Below the pieces are notes generated by a model. That model worked only from the letters and a program-made list of their open reading frames with translations, was not told the DNA's origin and searched no databases. Positions 1 to 8,447 of a stretch of DNA of 27,916 nucleotides are shown here, piece by piece; position 1 is the first letter of the stretch; each line of letters begins with the position of its first letter. The translations under genes were made by a program, and so were the position numbers. Source of the DNA: Bacillota bacterium (lineage in GTDB: Bacteria > Bacillota > Clostridia > Acetivibrionales > DTU013); NCBI GenBank assembly GCA_023411645.1, contig JAEYON010000066.1:1-27916 (forward strand), read 5' to 3'.

Positions 1-92
1 GCTCCACCCCGCGATATATAATTTGCGGCTGCTATACATTGTATCTCCAGCGCGCTTATATAGTATAACATTGTGATGCCGATATTGCAAGC

Positions 93-142
93 GGTTTTTT
101 CAGGCAATACGCGCCTTGGTTTTTTCAGGCAATATACGCCTT
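93..142. repeat. 25-bp tandem duplication, two copies
   Basis: Positions 93-117 and 118-142 are adjacent copies of one 25-bp unit starting GGTTTTTTCAGGCAATA. They differ only at two neighbouring bases (CG in the first copy, TA in the second). Each copy contains a short AGGC/GCCT inverted pair, and the second is followed by a run of T, so it could act as a weak plus-strand terminator for a gene to the left of the window. The rest of 1-253 holds no convincing gene. Confidence 0.75.
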
Positions 143-181
143 TTTTCACAAAGGAATCCATATACCTTCCTACATTGAGGC

Positions 182-217
182 AAAAAAAGGCTGTTTCCGA
201 TAAAGAAACAGCCTTTT
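182..217 (-). terminator. Rho-independent terminator of the chemotaxis receptor gene
   Basis: AAAAGGCTGTTTC (185-197) pairs perfectly with GAAACAGCCTTTT (205-217) around a 7-base loop. Read on the minus strand the stem ends in a run of T. It lies about 40 bp beyond the stop codon of the chemotaxis gene at 254. The A-rich and T-rich flanks could let it work in both directions. Confidence 0.85.
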
Positions 218-253
218 ATAAAAATATTCAACCATTAACAGTGCCTTTTATTT

Positions 254-2248
254 TTATACTTTAAACTTCGATATGCTCTTTTGCATCTCCTCTGCCAGCT
301 TTGCTAGCTCTTCACTTGCCTCAGCTATTTGCAGCATCGAAGACGTCTGTTGCTCCACTGACGCTGATGCTTCCTCTGTACCTGCTGCATTCTCCTGCGA
401 CAGGGCTGACAGACTTTGTATAACGTCAATTATCTCATTCTTCTTCTCATTCATAACCCGTCCAGTTTTATTTAGAATATCTATAGCCTCTTTTGTCTTT
501 TCTACTGAATCAGAGATGCCATCAAACTTGGTTCTTGTTGCTTCCATAACAGCATCCTGTTCTTCTATCAATCCTTCTACACCTTGCATTGTTGTTACTG
601 CACTGGATGTCTTTTTAATGAGCTCCATAACTATCTCTTTTATTTCTTTGGTAAACTTATTAGAGTCATCTGCAAGTTTTCTTATCTCGTCTGCTACAAC
701 AGCAAAACCTTTTCCTGCCTCTCCTGCTCTTGCTGCTTCTATTGCTGCATTAAGAGCCAAAAGATTTGTCTGATTTGCAATATTCTGTATCATTTGACTT
801 GCATTTTCGATATCCTTTGCGCTTTCACTTGCATCAATAACAACTTTGTATACTTCTCTTGTGGATCCATTAGTAATCTTAGTTTTTTCCACGAGCTCCC
901 TGATTGCTATAACGCCCTCATCCTTAAGTCGTGTCACTTCATCCGCACTATCGTTAAGTACTTCCCTCTGCCTTCCCTCTTCAGCAATCATATCACCTAT
1001 TTCACTGATCTTCTCTGCACTGATTTCTGTATCTCGGGCCTGTTCCCCAGTACCTCTTGCCATTTCTTCAATAGTCTTTGCGACCTCTTCAGCAGAAGTT
1101 GCCACCTGCTGGCTTGTAGCCGTCAATTCCTCGGAGGAAGAAGCTACCTGCTGTGAAGCGTTTGATATACTCATTACGAAAGCTCTGAGGCTGTCAGTTA
1201 CAGATTGAAAAGAATTTGAGAGAACTCCGATCTCATCCTTTCTTCTCTTCAAGGCTTCGGGCACATCCTGCGTAATATCCAGTTCAGATATCCTCTTCGC
1301 AAAACCACTGGCAGCTATTATAGGTTTTGTTACATATCCGCTTAACAAATATACGACCAAAATTCCCAGCGCAATTGCAACCACTGAAAGATTTAACATA
1401 ACCATATTCAGATCATGCACTTTTATTAGCAATTCGCTTTCGTGAATTGCTACAGCAACAGACCATTCAGTGTCTTTAATCGGTTTAAAGCTTATGACCC
1501 TGTTTGATCCTTCAAAGTAGTAATGTGCAATACCGGACTCTCCCTTAAGCATCCTATTAGTCATAATATCTGCAAGGTCTTTTATTTCCGGATTCTTTAC
1601 TGCATCCTCCACAGGATTGTACTGTGTTAAAACCTTATTAACATCAGGGTGTGCCATTAGAACACCGTCTTTATTAGCGATATATGTATAGCCGCTTTCT
1701 CCTACTTTAACCTGTTCAGTTATGTTCAGCAGCTCAGCTCCATCCACAACGCCATAAATAACTCCCTTTACTGCACCGCTTCTGATAATTGGCGCGGCAA
1801 CGATTATGGAAGGCTTGTTTGTAGATTTGCTGATTAATACGTCCGAAACAGAAGATTTTCCGTTAACTGCTTGCTTAAAGTAATCCCTCTCCGCTACATT
1901 CACCGGATCACCCCTCAGTCTGGTAGCATTCCCTTGCATATCAACAATTGCAAAGGTCTCGTAACCATTTCTTTCCGCTTCAGACTGCAAGTAAGCCACC
2001 TTTTCAGCCCATGGGGTACTATCGGTAACTATTTCTTGCGCAGCTATCGCTTCCATGAATATAATCTTCTGGTCTAAAAAACTCCTTATCAACAATGATG
2101 CTTGCATGGATACCATGTCCAGATTGTTCTCGCCCTCCCTCATCAGGGCACTTTTGGCACTATTATTCGCTGAGATTCCCATAGCTGAACAAATCAATAG
2201 AAACAGCAGACTAAAATAGATTATTAACCTTGTTCTCAAAGATTTCAC
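254..2248 (-). CDS. Methyl-accepting chemotaxis protein with dCache sensor domain
   Basis: Transmembrane chemoreceptor that senses a small molecule outside the cell and controls the CheA kinase. The order is: N-terminal membrane helix (about residues 7-27), an extracellular dCache-type sensor (about 30-275, with segments such as RDYFKQAVNG and GYTYIANKDG), second membrane helix (about 282-304), HAMP linker, then a long coiled-coil signalling domain. That domain carries the family hairpin tip (ANQTNLLALNAAIEAARAG, followed by GFAVVADEIRKLA). I place the start at the GTG at 2248, giving 664 aa, because GGGAGGA sits 7 bases upstream. The open frame runs on to 2464, but that extension is a translation of the tRNA-Leu gene and its terminator and is not real. 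The ligand cannot be predicted. A terminator follows at 182-217. Confidence 0.93.
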   Translation of the reverse strand: MKSLRTRLIIYFSLLFLLICSAMGISANNSAKSALMREGENNLDMVSMQASLLIRSFLDQKIIFMEAIAAQEIVTDSTPWAEKVAYLQSEAERNGYETFAIVDMQGNATRLRGDPVNVAERDYFKQAVNGKSSVSDVLISKSTNKPSIIVAAPIIRSGAVKGVIYGVVDGAELLNITEQVKVGESGYTYIANKDGVLMAHPDVNKVLTQYNPVEDAVKNPEIKDLADIMTNRMLKGESGIAHYYFEGSNRVISFKPIKDTEWSVAVAIHESELLIKVHDLNMVMLNLSVVAIALGILVVYLLSGYVTKPIIAASGFAKRISELDITQDVPEALKRRKDEIGVLSNSFQSVTDSLRAFVMSISNASQQVASSSEELTATSQQVATSAEEVAKTIEEMARGTGEQARDTEISAEKISEIGDMIAEEGRQREVLNDSADEVTRLKDEGVIAIRELVEKTKITNGSTREVYKVVIDASESAKDIENASQMIQNIANQTNLLALNAAIEAARAGEAGKGFAVVADEIRKLADDSNKFTKEIKEIVMELIKKTSSAVTTMQGVEGLIEEQDAVMEATRTKFDGISDSVEKTKEAIDILNKTGRVMNEKKNEIIDVIQSLSALSQENAAGTEEASASVEQQTSSMLQIAEASEELAKLAEEMQKSISKFKV

Positions 2249-2309
2249 AAACAATCCTCCCAGTATTTTATTTGAAATCATATATTTTACAAATGCCGAC
2301 AATATTTTT

Positions 2310-2338
2310 ATCTTATTTCCCCGAAAACAGATATGCAA
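2310..2338 (-). promoter_or_regulatory. Candidate sigma-A promoter for the chemotaxis gene
   Basis: TTGCAT (2333-2338) and TAAGAT (2310-2315) are separated by 17 bp, about 60 bp upstream of the GTG start. Each box matches consensus at four of six positions. No clear SigD (motility) motif was seen in the gap. Confidence 0.33.
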
Positions 2339-2360
2339 AACATATTTAATGCTTTTGGAC

Positions 2361-2387
2361 AAAAAAAAACCCGGGAAATATCCCAAG
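2361..2387 (-). terminator. Terminator of tRNA-Leu
   Basis: On the minus strand CTTGGGA pairs with TCCCGGG (two G-U pairs) around the loop TATT, followed by nine T. It starts a few bases after the CCA end of the tRNA and isolates it from the chemotaxis gene. Confidence 0.8.
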
Positions 2388-2392
2388 GTCTT

Positions 2393-2478
2393 TGGTGCCG
2401 CTGATCGGACTTGAACCGATACGATGTTGCCACCGAGGGATTTTAAGTCCCTTGTGTCTGCCATTCCACCACAGCGGC
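2393..2478 (-). tRNA. tRNA-Leu, anticodon UAA
   Basis: The acceptor stem GCCGCTG (complement of 2472-2478) pairs with CAGCGGC (complement of 2397-2403), followed by discriminator A and an encoded CCA (2393-2395). The anticodon loop reads CTTAAAA between GGGA and TCCC, giving anticodon UAA. The T arm contains GGTTCAAGTCC. A variable arm of the length expected for a class II leucine tRNA is present, giving 86 nt including CCA. Confidence 0.97.
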
Positions 2479-2526
2479 CTGAATCGGAAACAGAACAATT
2501 GCTCCGCTAATATTTATAACTACACT

Positions 2527-2555
2527 ATGATAACATCTCATTAATGAAAAATCAA
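2527..2555 (-). promoter_or_regulatory. Sigma-A promoter of tRNA-Leu
   Basis: TTGATT (2550-2555), 17-bp spacer, TATCAT (2527-2532), with an extended -10 TG just upstream. Transcription would start about 42 bp before the tRNA. The promoter lies between the yabR stop and the tRNA, so the tRNA is its own transcription unit. Confidence 0.6.
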
Positions 2556-2578
2556 GCACCGGAAAAAGCCACATATTC

Positions 2579-3028
2579 CTAAAAATACTGTGAAGACTTG
2601 CGATAACCTCCGCTGCCTCTTTTCGATTCAAAGCTCTTTTTCAGATCGTGCAATTTTTCATCACTGTCTTTCATGAACTTAGCCAGTCGATCTTCAAAAG
2701 ACTGCCCTTCTGCGCCGCCTCTGCTCCAATCCACTTCCATCGGCGGCCTTCCGCTCCTTTGAAATGATCTAACAGGTGTTTTAAAAGCTGTTCTGGAATC
2801 AATGGCTTTTTTAATTGACAGGCTAATTTTGCCGTTATCCATGGAAAGAACCTTGACCTTAATCTCTTGATTTTCCGCCAGATGATCCTTAATATCCCTT
2901 ACATACTCCTCAGCGATCTCAGAAATGTGAACCAGACCCGTCTTTCCCTCTGGTAATTGAACAAAAGCACCAAAATTGGTTATCCCGGAAACCTTTCCAT
3001 TAACGATACTACCAACCTCAACAAGCAT
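2579..3028 (-). CDS. yabR: S1-domain RNA-binding protein, YabR family
   Basis: Small cytoplasmic RNA-binding protein of 149 aa. Residues 1-75 form one S1 domain, starting MLVEVGSIVNGKVSGITNFG, with GLVHISEIAEEYV and a closing KISLSIKKA. The second half is a low-complexity linker and basic tail rich in Arg, Ser and Gly. In Bacillus subtilis yabR lies directly after divIC; here it is the last member of that cluster, cut off from divIC by the ATPase operon and given its own promoter at 3125-3153. The start is ATG at 3028 behind AGAGGAGGA. The exact role of YabR is not settled; binding to ribosomes or structured RNA is inferred from the domain. Confidence 0.9.
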   Translation of the reverse strand: MLVEVGSIVNGKVSGITNFGAFVQLPEGKTGLVHISEIAEEYVRDIKDHLAENQEIKVKVLSMDNGKISLSIKKAIDSRTAFKTPVRSFQRSGRPPMEVDWSRGGAEGQSFEDRLAKFMKDSDEKLHDLKKSFESKRGSGGYRKSSQYF

Positions 3029-3124
3029 ACAAAAAAAAATCCTCCTCTATATTTATTGAAACGGTCAAAGCCGTTAATAATAGCTTCCGGTTTGTACCAT
3101 GATTTTTTGCCTAGAGATAATTCG

Positions 3125-3153
3125 ATTATATAGCAGACAGAATGTTTCGTCAA
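3125..3153 (-). promoter_or_regulatory. Near-consensus sigma-A promoter of yabR
   Basis: TTGACG (3148-3153), exactly 17 bp, TATAAT (3125-3130). It lies in the gap between the end of the ATPase D-subunit gene and yabR, about 100 bp before the yabR start, so yabR can be transcribed independently of the ATPase operon. No clear terminator separates the D-subunit gene from this promoter. Confidence 0.8.
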
Positions 3154-3212
3154 GCCCGTAGATATAGGCATTTACACACATTTATATGCAAATCGAATCC
3201 TTTTTCTATGAC

Positions 3213-3836
3213 TCAATTTGCGTGCCTGATTTTCTTCTTGACTCTTTTTAGTCGAAAAAAGTCTTCCCGCTCCTTCTCCTCCAGAATCTCTTGTATATAC
3301 TTTACTTGCTCCCTGTATTTCGGGATCTGTATATGCTGCAGTGCATTGGTTCTCTTGTTGGTTTTCTCAACCTCCTTCGCCAGCTTGAATATGGAGTTCT
3401 CGATTTCAGCCAGCTCGTACATCTTGTAGCGCACTTCATTGAACTTTTGCCTGGCAACATCAAGTGAAAGATTCGTGTTAAAAAAGCCGTAGGAAGGCGT
3501 GATCTCACGCTTTTTATATCTTACGGTAGGAATATCCACACCCATGACGCTTTTTAGCAATACCTCAAAGGACTCATCATTTGGGATACTGTATGTCATA
3601 TCCTCCACGTTTCTAATTCCCATTGTTATATTGGCTGTCTGCAGGGCCTGATATGCCTCAGAGATTACGGTATAGATCTCTTCCTGGATACCTTTAACCT
3701 TATCCACAAGCGACATCATTTCCTTGATCAGTACATTCCTCTTTTTATCAAGCAGATCAAACCCGCTTTGAGAAAGAGCCAATGAAGATTTGGCCTTCAT
3801 GAGATTAGATTTTGTCGGTGCAATCTGAACAGCCAA
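3213..3836 (-). CDS. ntpD: V/A-type ATPase subunit D (central stalk)
   Basis: Subunit D forms the long coiled-coil axle that rotates inside the A3B3 head. The protein is 207 aa, the usual length. It opens with the family pattern IAPTKSNLMKAKSSLALSQSG and KKRNVLIKEMM, and ends in a second long helix rich in Lys and Glu. It is the last gene of the ATPase operon, beginning just after the B-subunit stop. The start appears to be TTG at 3836, with GGGGTGA seven bases upstream; the next ATG would remove the conserved N-terminus. A weak start fits a subunit present once per complex. Confidence 0.95.
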   Translation of the reverse strand: MAVQIAPTKSNLMKAKSSLALSQSGFDLLDKKRNVLIKEMMSLVDKVKGIQEEIYTVISEAYQALQTANITMGIRNVEDMTYSIPNDESFEVLLKSVMGVDIPTVRYKKREITPSYGFFNTNLSLDVARQKFNEVRYKMYELAEIENSIFKLAKEVEKTNKRTNALQHIQIPKYREQVKYIQEILEEKEREDFFRLKRVKKKIRHAN

Positions 3837-3838
3837 GT

Positions 3839-5224
3839 CTATTTCACCCCATCCCGGCGATAGTATTTATGCAGAATTTCCGGCTGTAAACGATCAAGCT
3901 CCGTCTCAGGAAGCACGGACAATATCTGCCACCCTAGATCCAGAGTTTCAGTGATGCTTCTGTTCTCTTTTTCACCCTGAGAAATAAATTTGCTCTCCAG
4001 CTCGCGTCCAAATTTTAGGTATGCTTTGTCTATATCGCTCAAATCATCCTCTCCAATGATCTGCGACAGTGAACGCACTTCCTGAACCCTCGAATAGGAT
4101 GCAAACAGCTGACTGGAAAGGTCAGCATGATCCTCTCTGGTATAATCCGCTCCAATGCCATCCTTCATGAGCCTTGAGAGCGAAGGGAGAATGTCTATCG
4201 GCGGATAAATACCCTTCTGGTTGAACTCGCGGTTCAGCACTATCTGTCCTTCCGTAATAAACCCGGTCAGATCCGGAATCGGATGCGTAATATCATCATT
4301 GGGCATAGTCAGAATTGGAATCAGGGTTATGGAGCCTTCTTTGCCTTTCAGCATGCCCGCCCTTTCATAAATAGCTGACAGGTCGCTGTAGAGATATCCC
4401 GGATACCCTTTTCGGGAAGGAACTTCCTCCTTAGCTGATGAAATCTCACGCAGTGCCTCGGCATAGCTTGTCATGTCGGTTAATATGACAAGCACGTGCA
4501 TATCAAGCACAAACGCAAGATATTCGGCAGTGGTCATGGCACACCTTGGAGTTGAAATCCTCTCAACAATCGGCGCGTCTGCCGTATTGATGTACATAAC
4601 TACATGATCCAGAACACCGGCGGACAGGAAACTTCTCATAAAGTAGTCTGCATCGTCATGCCGTACACCCATTGCGCCAAATACGACTGCAAAATTATCA
4701 CTGTTTGCTCCTTCGATCCTCGCCTGCCTGACGATCTGGACGGCAAGCTCATTATGGGCAATGCCATTTCCGGAGAAAATCGGCAGCTTCTGACCTCTGA
4801 TGAGGGTCATCAACGCATCAATTGATGAAACCCCTGTCTGTATGTAGTTCCTCGGATATTTACGGGCGACCGGATTGATAGGCCGTCCGTTGATGTTCTG
4901 TCTATAGGAAGAAATTATCTGATATGCTCCATCGATGGGTTCACCCAGACCATTAAAGGTTCTGCCTAATATTTCTGCGGACAATGGAATAGTCATGGGT
5001 TCTCCGGAGAATACAACAGATGCATTATCTGTTGATATGCCGGCCGTCCCTTCAAAGACCTGGACAATTACCTGATCGCCTTCTATTTTAATGATTTTAC
5101 CAATCCGGCTTTCCAGATCATCGATCCTGATAGATACCATTTCCCCATATGAGGCGTCTTTCACACCATTGAGAACAATCAGCGGGCCTTCTGCCTTTTC
5201 AATTTTCAAGTACTCTTTTCTCAT
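3839..5224 (-). CDS. ntpB: V/A-type ATPase subunit B (non-catalytic head subunit)
   Basis: Non-catalytic partner of subunit A in the cytoplasmic A3B3 head. The order is an N-terminal beta-barrel, a nucleotide-binding-like core, and a C-terminal helical bundle. The P-loop position is degenerate (GNGIAHNELAVQI instead of GxxxxGKT), as expected for B. SLSRLMKDGIG is the family motif near the arginine finger. I choose ATG 5224 (461 aa): AAGGA lies eight bases upstream of it, whereas for the earlier ATG at 5233 the same purine stretch abuts the start. The gap to subunit A is about 30 bp, and subunit D follows with almost no gap. Confidence 0.96.
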   Translation of the reverse strand: MRKEYLKIEKAEGPLIVLNGVKDASYGEMVSIRIDDLESRIGKIIKIEGDQVIVQVFEGTAGISTDNASVVFSGEPMTIPLSAEILGRTFNGLGEPIDGAYQIISSYRQNINGRPINPVARKYPRNYIQTGVSSIDALMTLIRGQKLPIFSGNGIAHNELAVQIVRQARIEGANSDNFAVVFGAMGVRHDDADYFMRSFLSAGVLDHVVMYINTADAPIVERISTPRCAMTTAEYLAFVLDMHVLVILTDMTSYAEALREISSAKEEVPSRKGYPGYLYSDLSAIYERAGMLKGKEGSITLIPILTMPNDDITHPIPDLTGFITEGQIVLNREFNQKGIYPPIDILPSLSRLMKDGIGADYTREDHADLSSQLFASYSRVQEVRSLSQIIGEDDLSDIDKAYLKFGRELESKFISQGEKENRSITETLDLGWQILSVLPETELDRLQPEILHKYYRRDGVK

Positions 5225-5253
5225 AATATACATCCTTCATTCGGCAAATCTAT

Positions 5254-7023
5254 CTATTCATACTTCTCACTCAGTCGGCTGTAAACAAGCTCTATCTTGT
5301 AATAAAGCTCATCGAGCCCTGAAAGGTCATCATTGGGAATCTCGTATTTCATCTTTAGAATATCCTGCACAATGTCCTGACTGCGGATCATGGAGATTGG
5401 TATCCCCATCTTTACACATTTGAGCCCATTCTCATAAAATGCATCTATCACCTGCAGCATTTTAAACTGCTTCTCCATAACAACATAGGTGTCATTTTTG
5501 TGTAGAGCATTTTGCTGTAGGAATCCTTTTTTAATAATCCTCGCAGTTTCCAGCACAAGGGCCTGATCGTTGGGAAGAACATCTTCTCCCACAAGCTGGA
5601 CAATTTCGTTGAGTTTCTCTTCCTCCTGGAGCAGCTTCATCATTTTTGCCCTGAGCATAAGCATGTCAGGAGAAATCTTGTCACTGTACCAATCCTTTAG
5701 CGTGCTAAGATATCCGCTGTAGCTGGTCAAATAGTTGATAGCGGGATAATGTCTGGAATAAGCGAGCTTTTTATCCAATGCAAGGAATGTGGTCACGAAA
5801 CGTTTCGTATTCTCTGTGACAGGCTCAGAGAAATCGCCTCCCGGAGGCGAGACAGCTCCTATAATTGTGACAGAGGCTTCCTCCCCCATCAACGTCTGAA
5901 CGCAGCCGGCCCGTTCGTAAAACTCGGCCAGCCTTGAAGGCAGATAAGCGGGAAAGCCCTCTTCTGCAGGCATTTCTTCCAGACGACCGGAGATCTCCCT
6001 GAGCGCCTCAGCCCAACGCGATGTTGAGTCGGCCATTATAGCCACGTCATATCCCATATCTCTGTAGTATTCAGCCATAGTTATCCCTGTATATATGGAT
6101 GCCTCTCGAGCCGCAACCGGCATGTTTGAAGTGTTCGCGATCAGTATGGTTCGTTCCATCAAAGGCCTGTCAGTCCTCGGATCAATCAGCTTCGGAAATT
6201 CCTCCAATACGTCAGTCATTTCGTTACCCCGTTCGCCGCAGCCGATATAGACAATAATATCCGCATCGCTCCACTTTGCAAACTGGTGCTGTGTGACGGT
6301 TTTACCTGTTCCGAAGCCTCCCGGCAATCCCACTGTCCCTCCTTTTGCTACGGGGAAAAATGTATCTATCACCCGTTGCCCTGTGACAAGCGGTTTATAG
6401 ATAGGAATTCTTCTTGTAAAGGGTCTGGCCCGCCTGACAGGCCACTTTGTACACAAAGTAAGAGGAACCTTCTCCATATTTGCCTTTTGGAGCGTCACAA
6501 CCGTATCTTTCAACGTATACAGCCCGTCTGGCTTGACCTCCAAAACAGTACCCTCTGTACGCCAAGGTACGATTAGCCTGTGAGTAATGCTCTGTGTTTC
6601 CTGCACAGTGGCATACACCATGCCGGCCTTCAGGACGTCCCCCGGTTTGACAGTGACATGAACTTCCCACTGCTTCTCTTCATCAAGTGATATAAGCCCT
6701 ATTCCTTCGGGAATGAAATGCTCAGATATACTATTGATTTTCTGCAAAGGCCTTTGAATACCGTCAAAAATATTACCGAGCATGCCGGGCCCCAATGTTA
6801 CAGAGAGCGGGCTGCCTGTATATTGGATTTTCTCACCTGATTTCAAGCCTTCTGTTTCCTCGTAGACCTGAACCGTAGCAGCGTCCCCCTCGATGGACAC
6901 GACCTCACCGATCAGCTTCTGTCTTCCGACCGTAACCATTTCATTTAATTTAAAAGAGCCCATATTGCAGCCCTTGACAACAGGTCCATTAACAACCTGT
7001 ACAATGCCTTCATTTTGTTCCAT
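5254..7023 (-). CDS. ntpA: V/A-type ATPase catalytic subunit A
   Basis: Catalytic subunit that binds and hydrolyses (or makes) ATP. The length of about 589 aa is normal. It has the A-subunit bulge domain (about residues 110-195 of the 592-aa open frame) and Walker A GGFGTGKT near 238-245. Also visible are CGERGNEMTDV, the Walker B region VAIMADSTSRWAEALRE, and SPPGGDFSEPV. The ATG at 7023 is preferred because AGGTGA lies five bases upstream; a GTG at 7032 in the same frame has no good site. The start lies inside the end of the E-subunit gene (14-bp overlap), suggesting translational coupling. Whether the enzyme runs as pump or synthase cannot be told from this subunit. Confidence 0.97.
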   Translation of the reverse strand: MEQNEGIVQVVNGPVVKGCNMGSFKLNEMVTVGRQKLIGEVVSIEGDAATVQVYEETEGLKSGEKIQYTGSPLSVTLGPGMLGNIFDGIQRPLQKINSISEHFIPEGIGLISLDEEKQWEVHVTVKPGDVLKAGMVYATVQETQSITHRLIVPWRTEGTVLEVKPDGLYTLKDTVVTLQKANMEKVPLTLCTKWPVRRARPFTRRIPIYKPLVTGQRVIDTFFPVAKGGTVGLPGGFGTGKTVTQHQFAKWSDADIIVYIGCGERGNEMTDVLEEFPKLIDPRTDRPLMERTILIANTSNMPVAAREASIYTGITMAEYYRDMGYDVAIMADSTSRWAEALREISGRLEEMPAEEGFPAYLPSRLAEFYERAGCVQTLMGEEASVTIIGAVSPPGGDFSEPVTENTKRFVTTFLALDKKLAYSRHYPAINYLTSYSGYLSTLKDWYSDKISPDMLMLRAKMMKLLQEEEKLNEIVQLVGEDVLPNDQALVLETARIIKKGFLQQNALHKNDTYVVMEKQFKMLQVIDAFYENGLKCVKMGIPISMIRSQDIVQDILKMKYEIPNDDLSGLDELYYKIELVYSRLSEKYE

Positions 7024-7648
7024 CCGCTTCACCTGCTTCTAACGCCTTAAATAACGTTTCCATCATAAAGGACCGATTGTCCTCCAAAAGAGCCTTGATA
7101 GAGAGATTCATCCGTATGTTCAAGCTTTGATTCTCTGCAATTAAGCCGCCAATGATACTATCATCTGCTACCTTCATAATCAGTTCCTTCTGACGAACAA
7201 TCGGGAATTTTGTTTTCAGAGCCTCCGAATACTTCTCATGATCTGTGCCTGTCAAATAGATTATCAAAGACCCCGTGCCCGGATCCTCATCTATAAGCTT
7301 TTTAACAAGAGAGAATAAATACTCTTCGTACTCAGCTGATCGGATAAATATGCAGATTTTATCCATCAAACGTTCCATCATCGAATTAAAAAGCTTTTCT
7401 CTCGCGGCCATGAACTCTTTTTTCGTCGAGATCTTGATTTTGCTGATCATCTCCGTCTTTTCCGCTTCAGCTTTTTTATATGCCTGATTCAGTATTTCTT
7501 CAGCTTGTCTGTTCACTTCAGCCTTATTGTCCCGATGACAGATCTCGTAGCTCTTCCGTAATTTGTCCATCTCATCTAAAAACTTCTCATTCATAGAACG
7601 ATGCAGAAGATTAGAAAACATCGCTAGTTTTTGTTCAATCGTTACCAT
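7010..7648 (-). CDS. ntpE: V/A-type ATPase subunit E (peripheral stalk)
   Basis: Subunit E pairs with the small H/G-like subunit to form the peripheral stalks that hold the A3B3 head still. The N-terminal half is a long charged helix (FLDEMDKLRKSYE, KKAEAEKTEMISKI). The C-terminal half is a globular domain with the typical IIGGLIAENQSLNIRMN segment. The open frame reaches 7681, but ATG 7648 has GAGGTGA six bases upstream and begins after the preceding gene ends, giving 212 aa. It overlaps the subunit A start by 14 bp. Confidence 0.92.
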   Translation of the reverse strand: MVTIEQKLAMFSNLLHRSMNEKFLDEMDKLRKSYEICHRDNKAEVNRQAEEILNQAYKKAEAEKTEMISKIKISTKKEFMAAREKLFNSMMERLMDKICIFIRSAEYEEYLFSLVKKLIDEDPGTGSLIIYLTGTDHEKYSEALKTKFPIVRQKELIMKVADDSIIGGLIAENQSLNIRMNLSIKALLEDNRSFMMETLFKALEAGEADGTK

Positions 7649-7658
7649 CAAATTCACC

Positions 7659-7967
7659 TCATATGCTAATACCCGCCGCATCCCTAATATAATTTGCGAT
7701 CATATCGCGCGAACGGGAGCTGCCATGTCTATCCGGGATTTCCACAATCAGTGGTCTTTTGGTTTTCAGCTTCATCTGAAAAACCTCTTCCTTTACCTGA
7801 TCTACAACCTTTTCGGTCAATATCAGAATCCCGATGTCCTCATGCCTGACAGCGTCTTTTATTGCCCGAAGTATCTCGTCTCGGGTATGTACGACTACAC
7901 CGTCTATCCCGGCAAGCTGCATGCCAACCCATGTATCCTTGTTGTCACTGATAAGAAATGATTTCAT
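7659..7967 (-). CDS. ntpG: V/A-type ATPase subunit F (central stalk; NtpG)
   Basis: Small Rossmann-like subunit that binds the D axle in the rotor. The protein is 102 aa and starts MKSFLISDNKDTWVGMQLAG. It has the family ILILTEKV strand and PLIVEIPDRHG near the C-terminus. The ATG at 7967 follows AGAGG at five bases. An upstream in-frame TTG at 7988 would overlap the K-subunit stop and lacks a better site. The gene sits between K and E. Confidence 0.93.
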   Translation of the reverse strand: MKSFLISDNKDTWVGMQLAGIDGVVVHTRDEILRAIKDAVRHEDIGILILTEKVVDQVKEEVFQMKLKTKRPLIVEIPDRHGSSRSRDMIANYIRDAAGISI

Positions 7968-7980
7968 AGCAGCCTCTACT

Positions 7981-8430
7981 TTACACAAACAGAATTAGTA
8001 TGGATATGATCATACCATATATCGCAATACCTTCCGCCATACCAACAAATATCAGTGTTTTACCCAGAATTGAAGAATCCTCGGAAACAGCGCCGATTGC
8101 AGACGAACCGACCGACCCAACCGCAAGCCCGGTTCCTATTGTGGCCAGCCCGGTACTTAATGCCGCTGCCAGATACTTGAAGCCATCCCCCAGCGAAAGC
8201 CCTGTGGCAGCCGCTGTTGCGGCAACTTCCGCTCCACTCTGTGCAAATACGGGATTTCCGGCAAGCGCCATCACGATCATGGCAACCATGACCGCACCAA
8301 ACGCCGATACCGATGTAAAAACTGCCTTTTTGATGCTTCCCTTTTTGTTATTCCTCATTGCTTTACGCCCATACCATATGGTTCCTGCTGCAATCATAAT
8401 TGCGATTGCTAATAATATAATGTATTGCAT
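7981..8430 (-). CDS. ntpK: V/A-type ATPase rotor ring subunit K (proteolipid c)
   Basis: Membrane subunit that forms the ion-carrying rotor ring. The C-terminal 70 residues are a classic c-subunit hairpin: a glycine-rich helix (IGTGLAVGSVGSSAIGAV), a polar loop with SED, and a second helix with one buried glutamate in GMAEGIAIYGM. Ahead of it are two further hydrophobic segments that do not look like a second c hairpin: MQYIILLAIAIMIAAGT, and a stretch preceded by lysines and ending AGNPVFAQ, resembling a signal peptide. The total is about 149 aa with one ion-binding carboxylate. ATG 8430 has AAGGA eight bases upstream; ATG 8439 directly abuts the site. No Gln of the kind seen in well-known Na+-binding rings is obvious, so protons are a weak guess. 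Confidence 0.93.
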   Translation of the reverse strand: MQYIILLAIAIMIAAGTIWYGRKAMRNNKKGSIKKAVFTSVSAFGAVMVAMIVMALAGNPVFAQSGAEVAATAAATGLSLGDGFKYLAAALSTGLATIGTGLAVGSVGSSAIGAVSEDSSILGKTLIFVGMAEGIAIYGMIISILILFV

Positions 8431-8447
8431 ACTATTCATCCTTTCAA

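Noticed and set aside
73..264. 63-aa plus-strand frame at the left edge
   Set aside because: It runs through the tandem repeat and the terminator hairpin and has no ribosome binding site.
2249..2464. N-terminal extension of the chemotaxis receptor in the long open frame
   Set aside because: It translates the tRNA-Leu gene and its terminator; a GTG with a strong ribosome binding site at 2248 gives the normal start.
2393..2478. tRNA-Leu as an integration site for a mobile element
   Set aside because: No integrase, no duplicated tRNA 3' end and no foreign-looking genes are seen on either side.
2443..2631. 62-aa minus-strand frame
   Set aside because: It overlaps both the tRNA and the end of yabR in another frame and shows no family features.
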